A DNA stretch of 31,880 bases, taken from an uncultured Actinomycetes bacterium. Its GTDB lineage: Bacteria > Actinomycetota > CALGFH01. Where the stretch lies: contig CALGFH010000158.1 in assembly GCA_937881255.1 (NCBI GenBank), positions 1-31,880 of the forward strand, written 5' to 3'. The translations under genes were made by a program, and so were the position numbers. Under the pieces are notes generated by a model. It was given only the letters and a program-made list of their open reading frames with translations, searched no databases and was not told the DNA's origin. Shown here one piece after another: positions 1 through 7,623 of this stretch (position 1 is its first letter; each line of letters begins with the position of its first letter).

Positions 1-965
1 TTGGCCCGGGGGTCGTAGTTCTTGTAGACGCGGTGCCCGAAGCCCATCAGCTTCATCTCGCCCTGCTTGACCCGCTCGACGTAGGCCGGGACCTTGTCGA
101 CCGAGCCGATCTCGTTGAGCATCCGCAGCACCAGCTCGTTGGCCCCGCCGTGCAGGGGCCCGTACAGGGCGGCCACGGCGGCCGCGGCGGCCGAGAACGG
201 GTCGACCTTGGAGCTGCCGACGGCCCGCATGGCGTTGGTCGAGCAGTTCTGCTCGTGGTCGGCGTGGAGGGTGAAGAGCACGTCGAGGGCGTGCTCCAGG
301 ATCGGGTCGGGATGGTACTTGGGCTCCCCCATCTTCCACATGAGGTTGAGGAAGTTGCCGGCGTACGACAGGTCGTTGTCGGGGAACGGGTAGGGGTGGC
401 CCTGGGAGTGGCGGTAGGCGTAGGCGGCCAGGGTGGGGATCTTGGCGATCAGCCGGACGATCTGGCGGCGCCGCACCGCCGGGTCGTCGAACCTCTTGGC
501 GTCCGGGTAGAAGGTCGACAGCGCCCCCACCGTCCCGACCAGGATGCCCATGGGGTGGGCGTCGTGGTGGAAGCCGTCGATGAACTTCTTGATGTTCTCC
601 TTGACGAAGGTGTGGTGGTTGATCTGGTCGGTCCAGTCGGCCAGCTGCCCGGCGTCGGGCAGGTCGCCCTCGACCAGCAGCCAGGCCACCTCGAGGAAGC
701 TGACGTGCTCGGCCAGCTCCTGGATCGGGTAGCCGCGGTAGCGCAGGATCCCCTGCTCGCCGTCGATGAAGGTGATGGCGCTGCGGCAGCTGGCCGTGTT
801 CATGAACGCCGGGTCGTAGGAGAGCAGGCCGAAGTCGTCCTCGTCGACCTTGATGTCGCGCAGGGCCATGGCCCGGATGGCCCCGTCCTCGATCGGGACC
901 TCGTAGGTCCGCCCGGTCCGGTTGTCGGTCACGCTGAGTGAGCTCTGGCCCTGTTCGCCGGTCAT
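1..965 (-). CDS. gltA: Citrate synthase, C-terminus cut by window edge
   Basis: Condenses oxaloacetate with acetyl-CoA as the entry step of the TCA cycle. About 321 codons are visible and the frame runs off the left edge, so roughly the last 100 residues of a usual 430-residue enzyme are missing. The visible part has the family stretches HADHEQNCST, GPLHGGAN (first catalytic His) and FGHRVYKNYDPRA (second catalytic His) close to the edge. The catalytic Asp expected further on lies outside the window. Start is ATG at 965, with GGAG five bases upstream. It lies 60 bases downstream of pgl on the same strand. A -10-like box and a 13-base palindrome in that gap suggest its own regulated promoter. 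The long bacterial (type II, GltA-like) form is likely from the N-terminal extension before the catalytic core. Confidence 0.95.
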   Translation of the reverse strand, partial: MTGEQGQSSLSVTDNRTGRTYEVPIEDGAIRAMALRDIKVDEDDFGLLSYDPAFMNTASCRSAITFIDGEQGILRYRGYPIQELAEHVSFLEVAWLLVEGDLPDAGQLADWTDQINHHTFVKENIKKFIDGFHHDAHPMGILVGTVGALSTFYPDAKRFDDPAVRRRQIVRLIAKIPTLAAYAYRHSQGHPYPFPDNDLSYAGNFLNLMWKMGEPKYHPDPILEHALDVLFTLHADHEQNCSTNAMRAVGSSKVDPFSAAAAAVAALYGPLHGGANELVLRMLNEIGSVDKVPAYVERVKQGEMKLMGFGHRVYKNYDPRA

Positions 966-990
966 GGAGTCTCCTTCGGCTGCGCAAACG

Positions 991-1008
991 TGCTCATTGA
1001 GCAGGCTA
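991..1008 (-). promoter_or_regulatory. Putative gltA promoter -10 with overlapping palindrome
   Basis: Read on the minus strand, TAGCCT (1008-1003) fits the actinobacterial -10 pattern TANNNT and lies 37 bases before the gltA ATG. Directly overlapping its downstream edge, 991-1003 is a perfect palindrome, TGCTCA-T-TGAGCA, placed where the transcription start would be. This is a classical repressor position. No convincing -35 is visible, and pgl ends just upstream at 1026. The palindrome is seen directly; the operator role is inference. Confidence 0.4.
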
Positions 1009-1025
1009 CCCCGCCCCGCCGGGAC

Positions 1026-1760
1026 TTAGGCGGCGGCGCGGTCCAGCAGCCAGGTGACCGACCCGCCGGCGGAGCGGACGGCGGCCACGGCCCGGGTCAG
1101 GGGGAGGCGGTCGTCGCCGGCCCTGGCCCGGGCCACCGGGTCGGCCTTGCCGAGACCGGCGGCCAGGACCAGCAGCCGCTCGGTCCCGGCCAGGGCGGCC
1201 AGGGTCAGGCTGATCCGGTCGGGGGGCGGCTTGGGGCTGTCGTGGACGGGCACGACCAGGCGGTCGGCGACCTCGAGCTCGGGACGGCCGGGGAACAGCG
1301 ACAGGCAGTGGCCGTCCTCCCCCACCCCCAGCCAGACGACCTCCAGCCGGGGGGCCCCGCCGGGGGTGGCCGGCAGGGCGGCCAGGGCCGCCTGGTAGGC
1401 GTCGGCGGCCGCCTCGGCCCCGAGCTCGCCCTGGGGGCGCAGCAGGTGGTGGCCGGGGACCGGGACGTGGTCGAGCAGGGCGGCGGCGGCCTGGCCCCAG
1501 TTGGACTCGGGATGGCCGGCGGGCACGCAGCGCTCGTCGCCCATGGCCACCCGGACCCGGTCCCACTCGACCCCGGCCCGGAGGTCGTGGGCGGCCAGGC
1601 GCCGGTAGGCCGCCCCCGGGGTGCCGCCCCCGGTCAGCACCCAGGTGGCCGTGCCGTGGGCCTCCACCGCCGCCTCCAGGTCGGCCACGGCCGCCCGGGC
1701 GGCCGCCTCGGCCAGCTCCTCCGGCCCGTCCACCACCTGGACGCGCTCCGCCGCCGTCAC
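1026..1760 (-). CDS. pgl: 6-phosphogluconolactonase
   Basis: Hydrolyses 6-phosphogluconolactone made by Zwf to 6-phosphogluconate, the second step of the oxidative pentose phosphate pathway, in the cytosol. The 244-residue length fits the DevB/Pgl family. The N-terminal LTGGGTPGAAYRRL phosphate-binding stretch (near residues 42-55) and the MGDERCVP segment are family hallmarks of the NagB/RpiA/Pgl-like fold. The start is GTG at 1760, and its first bases overlap the opcA TGA stop (GTGA, four shared bases), so it is almost certainly translationally coupled. It is the last gene of the tkt-tal-zwf-opcA-pgl operon and ends in TAA at 1026. Confidence 0.93.
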   Translation of the reverse strand: MTAAERVQVVDGPEELAEAAARAAVADLEAAVEAHGTATWVLTGGGTPGAAYRRLAAHDLRAGVEWDRVRVAMGDERCVPAGHPESNWGQAAAALLDHVPVPGHHLLRPQGELGAEAAADAYQAALAALPATPGGAPRLEVVWLGVGEDGHCLSLFPGRPELEVADRLVVPVHDSPKPPPDRISLTLAALAGTERLLVLAAGLGKADPVARARAGDDRLPLTRAVAAVRSAGGSVTWLLDRAAA

Positions 1761-2839
1761 TCGGGCACCAGGGCGGCCGCCTGGGCCAGGGCGTCCTCGA
1801 ACACCCGGTCGCGGCCGAACAGCTGCAGCTCCGCCCCGAGGCCGGCCGGGCCGGTGGACGGGCTGGGGTCGCGGCCGACCTTGCGCCGCCCGGTCGGCTG
1901 GCCGGGGACCTCCACGGTGGCCACCAGGTGGCCCGGCGGGGCCTCGACCCGGACGCTGGCCGGCCCGTCGCCGGTCTCCATCTCCAGGTGGACCCGGGTC
2001 AGGTTGGAGGAGCCGATGCCGGCCACCACCCGGGCCTGGCAGGTCCCGTCGGGGGTGCGGTAGTCGGCGGCCAGCTCGTCGCCGGCCTGGCGGACCGACG
2101 CCAGCTCCCAGCCCAGCCGGGAGGCGAACCAGCCGAGCAGCTCCTGGCCGGCGGTCGGCTCCACCGCGTCGACCCGCAGCCAGCGCACCCGGTCAAGGGC
2201 CGGGCGCAGCTGGGGGCCGCCGAACGGGGCGGCCAGCAGCTCCCGCCAGGGGGTCAGCCGCCCCCAGGCGCAGTCGGTGACGGCCGGCTCCAGCACCCCG
2301 ACCACCGCGGCCAGGCGGCGCAGGTCGGCCACGGGATCGACAAAGGCGGCCGAGTCGATGATCAGCCGGTCGGTGACCGAGGTCAGCTCGTCGAACACCT
2401 CCTGGCCGAACGGCGGGGTCCCCTCCCACCAGGTGAACACCGGCAGCTCGGGCAGGAGCAGGGGCAGGACCACCGCGGTCAGGTGCCGGGGGTGGACGTT
2501 GGTCTGGACCACCACCTCCTCCCAGACGACCTCGGGGCCGGAGGCGGGGCGGCGGTTGACCACCCGGGCCCAGGAGCGCACCCCCTGGCGGCCCTCGGGC
2601 GGCTCGGCGATCAGGACGACGCAGCGCGAGGGGGCGCGGCTGCCCAGCTCCTCGACCGCGGCCAGGGCCCGCTGCCCGGCGGCCCGGTTGGCCGTCACCA
2701 CCACCAGGTTGGCCACGCTGGCCCGCGACACGGCCCCGCCGCCGTTCTCGCCCAGGGCGCGCTGGCGCTCCAGGGCCTGCTCGATGTCGCCCGGCGCGAC
2801 CTCCTCGAACGCCTCCGCCGTCTGCGAGGGGGAGGTCAT
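1757..2839 (-). CDS. opcA: Glucose-6-phosphate dehydrogenase assembly protein OpcA
   Basis: A 360-residue OpcA-family protein. In actinobacteria and cyanobacteria OpcA is needed for assembly or activity of glucose-6-phosphate dehydrogenase. The call rests on position (between zwf and pgl in the standard actinobacterial order) and on family-like segments such as NLVVVTANRAAGQRAL, HPRHLTAVVLPLLLPELPVFTWWEG and the conserved DRLIIDSA region. ATG at 2839 overlaps the zwf stop as ATGA. The stop overlaps the pgl GTG. The C-terminus (residues about 270-330) carries a beta-rich RVHLEMETGDGPASVRVEAP section typical of the family. No catalytic motif is expected or seen; it acts as a partner protein rather than an enzyme. 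Confidence 0.93.
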   Translation of the reverse strand: MTSPSQTAEAFEEVAPGDIEQALERQRALGENGGGAVSRASVANLVVVTANRAAGQRALAAVEELGSRAPSRCVVLIAEPPEGRQGVRSWARVVNRRPASGPEVVWEEVVVQTNVHPRHLTAVVLPLLLPELPVFTWWEGTPPFGQEVFDELTSVTDRLIIDSAAFVDPVADLRRLAAVVGVLEPAVTDCAWGRLTPWRELLAAPFGGPQLRPALDRVRWLRVDAVEPTAGQELLGWFASRLGWELASVRQAGDELAADYRTPDGTCQARVVAGIGSSNLTRVHLEMETGDGPASVRVEAPPGHLVATVEVPGQPTGRRKVGRDPSPSTGPAGLGAELQLFGRDRVFEDALAQAAALVPE

Positions 2840-4374
2840 GGCCGGCGCCAGCGACGGCCGGGGCGGCCCCGGCCGATCAGCTCGTCGGCGGCCTTGGGGC
2901 CCCAGCTGCCGGCCTCGTAGTTGGGGAACTCGGGGGCCGGCGCCTCGGCCCAGCGGTCCAGGATCGGCTGGACGGCCTGCCAGGCCTGCTCGACCTCGTC
3001 CCAGCGTGGGAACAGGGTCGGGTCGCCCAGCATCACGTCCAGCAGCAGCCGCTCGTAGGCGTCGGGCAGGTCGTCGGAGAACGAGGTGCCGTAGGAGAAG
3101 TCCATGCTGACCGAGCGGACCTCCATGGACGGCCCCGGGACCTTGGCCCCGATCCGCATGGTGATGCCCTCGTCGGGCTGAATTCTGAGAACGAGCGCGT
3201 TGGGCTCCAGCCCGTCCTGGGCCGCCTCCCCGAAGGGCAGGTGGGGGGCCGACTTGAACTGGACCACGACCTCGGTGGCCCGCTTGGGCAGGCGCTTGCC
3301 GGTGCGCACGTAGAACGGCGTGCCCGCCCAGCGCCAGTTGTCGACCCGCAGCTCGGCGGCCACGTAGGTCTCGACCGCCGAGTCGGGGTGGACGTCGGGC
3401 TCCTCGCGGTAGCCGACGACCTCCTTGCCGTCGATCCAGCCCGGCCCGTACTGGCCTCGGACCACGCCGCTGTCGACGGCGTCGCCCTCCAGCCGGCGCA
3501 GCGCCTTGAGCACCTTGGCCTTCTCGTTGCGGACGTCCTCGGGCTCGAAGCTGGCCGGCGGCTCCATGGCGATCAGGGCCAGCACCTGGAGCTCGTGGTT
3601 CTGGAAGATGTCGCGGATGGCCCCGGCGGTCTCGTAGAAGTTGCCCCGGTGCTCGATCCCCAGCGACTCCGACACCGTCACCTGGACGTGGTCGACGAAG
3701 TGGTGGTTCCAGACCGGCTCGAAGATCCCGTTGGCGAAGCGGAAGGCGATGATGTTCTGGACGCTCTCCTTGCCCAGGTAGTGGTCGATCCGGAAGACGT
3801 CCCGCTCGGGGAACACGGTGGTCACGAGGTCCTGCAGTTCCCGGGCCGAGGCCAGGTCGTGCCCGAAGGGCTTCTCCACCACCACCCGGGAGAAGCCCCG
3901 GTCGAAGCCGCGGCCGCCCAGCCCGGCCTTGCCGATCCCCCGGATGGTGTCGGGGAACAGCTTGGGGATCAGCGACAGGTAGAACAGCCGGTTGCCGTCG
4001 GTGCCGTGCTCGCGGTCGAAGCGGTCGAGCAGGTCGCCGATGCGGCCGTAGGTGCCGGGGTCGCCCGAGGAGCCGGCGATGTAGTGCAGCCGGCTGGCGA
4101 ACGACTCCCACACCTGGTGCTGGATGGGCTGGGTGCGGGAGAACTCCTCGACCGCCTTGCGCATGTCGGCCCGGTACTCCTCGTCGGAGTACTCGCTGCG
4201 GCTGGAGCCGACGAAGGCGAAGTTCTGCGGCAGCAGCCGGTGCAGCTCCAGGTTGTAGAGGGCGGGGACGATCTTGCGGTGGGCCAGGTCGCCGGAGCCG
4301 CCGAACACCACCATGGCCGTCGGCGGCGGGATCGCCCTGACCCGCTCCCCAGCAGCGAGTGGGTTCTCCACCAT
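2836..4374 (-). CDS. zwf: Glucose-6-phosphate 1-dehydrogenase
   Basis: Oxidises glucose 6-phosphate to the lactone with reduction of NADP. It is the committing step of the pentose phosphate pathway and the main cytosolic NADPH source. The 512 residues match the family length. Visible motifs: the Rossmann nucleotide loop FGGSGDLA at 24-31, EKPFG at 167-171, and the active-site signature RIDHYLGKE at 195-203 with catalytic His198. The ATG at 4374 shares one base with the tal stop (TGATG), and the end overlaps opcA by four bases. The basic C-terminal tail (GRGRPGRRWRRP) is unusual in composition, but it is where the frame overlaps opcA, so it is probably a by-product of that overlap. Confidence 0.97.
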   Translation of the reverse strand: MVENPLAAGERVRAIPPPTAMVVFGGSGDLAHRKIVPALYNLELHRLLPQNFAFVGSSRSEYSDEEYRADMRKAVEEFSRTQPIQHQVWESFASRLHYIAGSSGDPGTYGRIGDLLDRFDREHGTDGNRLFYLSLIPKLFPDTIRGIGKAGLGGRGFDRGFSRVVVEKPFGHDLASARELQDLVTTVFPERDVFRIDHYLGKESVQNIIAFRFANGIFEPVWNHHFVDHVQVTVSESLGIEHRGNFYETAGAIRDIFQNHELQVLALIAMEPPASFEPEDVRNEKAKVLKALRRLEGDAVDSGVVRGQYGPGWIDGKEVVGYREEPDVHPDSAVETYVAAELRVDNWRWAGTPFYVRTGKRLPKRATEVVVQFKSAPHLPFGEAAQDGLEPNALVLRIQPDEGITMRIGAKVPGPSMEVRSVSMDFSYGTSFSDDLPDAYERLLLDVMLGDPTLFPRWDEVEQAWQAVQPILDRWAEAPAPEFPNYEAGSWGPKAADELIGRGRPGRRWRRP

Positions 4375-5501
4375 CAGCGGCTCAGCTTCCCAACCTTGGC
4401 CTCGATGGTCTCCACGGCGCCTTTGTAGCTGTCGCTGAACTTCTCCACCCCTTCGCGCTCCAGCCGGTCGCCGACGTCGTCCTCGTCGATGCCGAGGGCG
4501 GCCAGGTCGGCCCAGAGCCGGTGCGCCCGGTCCATGCCCTCGGTGGCCGTCTGGCCGCGGACCTCACCGTGGTCGGCGAAGGCCTCGATCGTCTCCAGGG
4601 GCATGGTGTTGACCGTGTCCCTGGCCACCAGCTCCTCCACGTAGAGGACGTCGCGGTAGTCGGGGTTCTTGGTCGAGGTGGAGGCCCACAGGGGCCGCTG
4701 GACCCGCGCCCCCTGGCCGGCCAGCTCCTCCCAGCGCGGCCCCGAGAAGGCCTCCTGGAAGACCTCGTAGGCCAGCTTGGCGTTGTCGATGGCGGCCGTG
4801 CCCAGCCGCTTCCGGGCCTGCTCGGCCGTGGGCCCGCCCTTGTCGACGATCGCCTGCAGCTCCTTGTCGACCAGGGTGTCGACCCGGCTGACGAAGAACG
4901 AGGCCACGCTGGCCAGCTGGGTCAGGTCGCCCCCGGAGGCGGCCAGCTCCTCCAGCCCGCCCAGGTAGGCCTCGATGACCTCCCGGTAGCGCTGGATGGA
5001 GAAGATCAGGGTGACGTTGACGTTGATGCCGCCGGCGATCGAGTCCCGGATGGCCGGCACCCCGGCGGCCGTGGCCGGGATCTTGATGAAGACGTTGGGC
5101 CGGGCCAGCTCGTCGAACAGGCGCCGGGTCTCGCGGGTGGTCGCCTCGGTGTCGTCGGCGATGTCGGGCGGCACCTCGAAGGAGATGCGGCCGTCGACCC
5201 CGCCCGACCGCTCCCAGACCGGCTCCATCTCGGCGGCGGCGGCCCGGATGTCGTCGAGGGCCAGCAGCTCGAAGATCCTCCGGGCGTCCACGCCCTCGCC
5301 GGCCAGCCGGCTGATGTCGTCGTCGTAGAACGACCCCTCCCCCATGGCCTTCTGGAAGATGGTCGGGTTGGAGGTGACGCCGACGACCTGGAACTGGTCG
5401 CGCAGGCGGCGCAGCTCCCCCTTCTGGATCCAGTCGCGGGCGATCGAGTCGACCCAGACGGCGACGCCCTGGTCGGTGAGCTGCTGCAGGCGGGACGTCA
5501 T
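4374..5501 (-). CDS. tal: Transaldolase
   Basis: Moves a dihydroxyacetone unit between sugar phosphates in the non-oxidative pentose phosphate branch. The 375-residue protein is of the longer actinobacterial/cyanobacterial Tal type. The Schiff-base lysine is K140 in VFIKIPAT. GVTSNPTIFQKAM (41-53) and the WASTSTKNPDY segment are family signatures. ATG at 5501 overlaps the tkt TGA (ATGA) and is preceded by a good AAGGAGG-type ribosome site lying inside the end of tkt. The stop overlaps the zwf start by one base, so tkt, tal and zwf are read as one unit. Confidence 0.96.
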   Translation of the reverse strand: MTSRLQQLTDQGVAVWVDSIARDWIQKGELRRLRDQFQVVGVTSNPTIFQKAMGEGSFYDDDISRLAGEGVDARRIFELLALDDIRAAAAEMEPVWERSGGVDGRISFEVPPDIADDTEATTRETRRLFDELARPNVFIKIPATAAGVPAIRDSIAGGINVNVTLIFSIQRYREVIEAYLGGLEELAASGGDLTQLASVASFFVSRVDTLVDKELQAIVDKGGPTAEQARKRLGTAAIDNAKLAYEVFQEAFSGPRWEELAGQGARVQRPLWASTSTKNPDYRDVLYVEELVARDTVNTMPLETIEAFADHGEVRGQTATEGMDRAHRLWADLAALGIDEDDVGDRLEREGVEKFSDSYKGAVETIEAKVGKLSR

Positions 5502-7537
5502 GATGATCCTCCTTCGAGCCGGCCGAGCAGCGAACGTGCCCGGTCGGCGACGTTGCCGGGGGTGAAGCCGAACTTCTCCAGCACCAGCTCCCCGGGGGCC
5601 GAGGCGCCGAAGTCGTCCCTGGAGACGACCTCGCCGTGCTCGCCGACCCAGCGGCTCCAGCCGAAGCTGGAGGCGGCCTCCACCGCCACCCGGGCCTGGA
5701 CGCCCGGGGGCAGGACCTGGTCGCGGTAGCCCTGGTCCTGGTCCTCGAACAGCTCCCAGCAGGGCATCGACACCACCCGGGTTCCGATGCCGTCGGCCTG
5801 GAGCCGCTCCCGGGCCTCGAGGGCCACCCAGACCTCCGAGCCGGTGGCGATCAGCACCAGCCGGGGCTGGCCGCCGTCGGCCTCGGCGAGCACGTAGGCC
5901 CCCTTGTGCAGGCCGTCGGCCCCGGCGTTGGCCGCCCGGTCGATCGGGGGCAGGTTCTGGCGCGACAGGGCCAGGGCGGTGGGGCCGTCGGTGCGGGCGA
6001 TGGCCGCCCGCCAGGCCTCGGCCGTCTCCGGCCCGTCGGCCGGGCGCATGACCCGCAGCCGGGGCATGGCCCGCAGCGAGGCCAGGTGCTCGACCGGCTG
6101 GTGGGTCGGCCCGTCGCCGCCCAGCCCGATCGAGTCGTGGGTCCAGACGTACACCACCGGCAGGTCCATCAGGTTGGCCAGGCGCACGCTGGGCCGCATG
6201 TAGTCGGAGAAGATCAGGAAGGTGGCGCAGTACGGCCGCAGCCCGCCGTGCAGGGCCAGGCCGTTGCTGATCGACCCCATGGCGTGCTCGCGGATGCCGA
6301 AGTGGAGGTTGCGCCCGACCTCCTCGGGGCCCATGCTGCCGCCGTCGGAGATATCGGTCTTGTTGGACTCGGCCAGGTCGGCCGAGCCGCCGAGGAAGGT
6401 CGGCAGCCGCTTGGCGATGGCGTTGATGCAGGCCTCGGAGGCCGACCGGGTGGCCTGCTTCTTGGGCTCGGCGAACAGCTTGTCCAGCTCGGTGTCCCAG
6501 CCATCGGGCAGCTCGCCGGCGATCCCGGCCCGCAGCTCGGTGGCCAGCTCGGGCTCGGCCCTGGCGTAGTCCTCCAGCCGCCGTTCCCAGCCGGCCCTGG
6601 CCTTCTGGTTGGCCGGCACCCGGGCCCGCCAGCGGTCGTACACGCCGTCGGGGACGAAGAAGTGCTTGTCCGGGTCCCAGCCGTAGGCCTGCTTGGTCGC
6701 CCTGACCTCGTCCTCGCCGAGGGCGGAGCCGTGGGCCTTGGGGGTGTCCTGGGCGTTGGGCGCCCCCCAGGCGATGTGGCTGCGCAGCCGGATGAAGGTC
6801 GGGCGGTCCGGCTCGTCGACCGCGGCCTGGTAGGCGGCGGCGATCTCCTCGGTGTCGTTGGCGTCCTCGACGGCCACGGTGTGCCAGCCGTAGGCCCGGT
6901 AGCGGGCCTCGACGTCCTCGCCGAAGGTGATCTCGGTGCGGCCGTCGATGGTGATGTGGTTGTCGTCGTACAGCAGGGTCAGCTTGCCCAGGCGCAGGTA
7001 GCCGGCGTACGAGGAGGCCTCGGAGGCGACGCCCTCCATCATGTCCCCGTCCGAGCAGAAGGCCCAGGTCCGGTGGTCGACCACCTGCTGGCCGCCGCGG
7101 TTGTAGCGGTCGGCCAGGAACCGCTCGGCCAGCGCGAACCCGACCGCGTTGCCGACCCCCTGGCCGAGCGGGCCGGTGGTGACCTCGATCCCGGGGGTGA
7201 GGAAGTGCTCGGGGTGGCCGGGGGTGATCGAGCCCCACTGGCGCTGCTGCTTGAGGTCGTCGATGCCGACCCCGTAGCCGGTCAGGTGCAGGGCGATGTA
7301 CTGGAGCACCGAGGCGTGGCCGTTGGAGAGCACGAACCGGTCCCGGTCGAACCAGTCCGGGGCCTCCGGGTCGAAGGTCAGGAACCGCGTCCAGAGCACG
7401 TAGGCGGCCGGGCCGAGGGCCATGGCCGTGCCCGGGTGGCCGTCCCCGGCCTTCTGGATGGCGTCCATGGCCAGGGTCCGGACGGTGTCGACGGCCAGGG
7501 TGTCGAGGTCGGTCCCTCGGGCGGTCTCGGTGGTCAC
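5498..7537 (-). CDS. tkt: Transketolase
   Basis: Thiamine-diphosphate enzyme moving two-carbon units between sugar phosphates. The 679 residues match the bacterial length. Motifs: GHPG at 33-36, SNGHAS at 71-76, the ThDP/magnesium motif GDMMEG at 164-169 followed by the conserved DDNHITIDG, and REHAMGSISNG carrying the catalytic Glu of the pyrimidine domain. Start is GTG at 7537 with GAGGAG eight bases upstream. First gene of the five-gene pentose phosphate operon, with a possible promoter in the 86-base gap to ppk. Actinobacteria often keep ctaB next to tkt; here the ctaA-ctaB fusion is about 21 kb away on the other strand. Confidence 0.97.
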   Translation of the reverse strand: MTTETARGTDLDTLAVDTVRTLAMDAIQKAGDGHPGTAMALGPAAYVLWTRFLTFDPEAPDWFDRDRFVLSNGHASVLQYIALHLTGYGVGIDDLKQQRQWGSITPGHPEHFLTPGIEVTTGPLGQGVGNAVGFALAERFLADRYNRGGQQVVDHRTWAFCSDGDMMEGVASEASSYAGYLRLGKLTLLYDDNHITIDGRTEITFGEDVEARYRAYGWHTVAVEDANDTEEIAAAYQAAVDEPDRPTFIRLRSHIAWGAPNAQDTPKAHGSALGEDEVRATKQAYGWDPDKHFFVPDGVYDRWRARVPANQKARAGWERRLEDYARAEPELATELRAGIAGELPDGWDTELDKLFAEPKKQATRSASEACINAIAKRLPTFLGGSADLAESNKTDISDGGSMGPEEVGRNLHFGIREHAMGSISNGLALHGGLRPYCATFLIFSDYMRPSVRLANLMDLPVVYVWTHDSIGLGGDGPTHQPVEHLASLRAMPRLRVMRPADGPETAEAWRAAIARTDGPTALALSRQNLPPIDRAANAGADGLHKGAYVLAEADGGQPRLVLIATGSEVWVALEARERLQADGIGTRVVSMPCWELFEDQDQGYRDQVLPPGVQARVAVEAASSFGWSRWVGEHGEVVSRDDFGASAPGELVLEKFGFTPGNVADRARSLLGRLEGGSS

Positions 7538-7585
7538 GGCGGCTCCTCGGGGGGCAGGTTCCAGGCTGGTCGCGCCAGGCCCTTT

Positions 7586-7591
7586 AGGCTA
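7586..7591 (-). promoter_or_regulatory. Putative tkt operon -10 box
   Basis: On the minus strand TAGCCT fits TANNNT and lies 48 bases before the tkt GTG, in the only gap between ppk and tkt. The same nine bases, GGGTAGCCT, occur in front of gltA (1011-1003), so the two central-carbon transcripts may share promoter architecture. No clear -35 was found. Weak evidence by itself; the recurrence is what makes it worth listing. Confidence 0.35.
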
Positions 7592-7623
7592 CCCGCTTCC
7601 GCTCCCCGATCACCCCGCCGGGA

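Noticed and set aside
33..941. Long plus-strand frames opposite gltA and many other genes
   Set aside because: They are complements of well-supported genes. Their content (Gly, Arg, Val, His, Gln runs without motifs) is the usual shadow of GC-rich genes.
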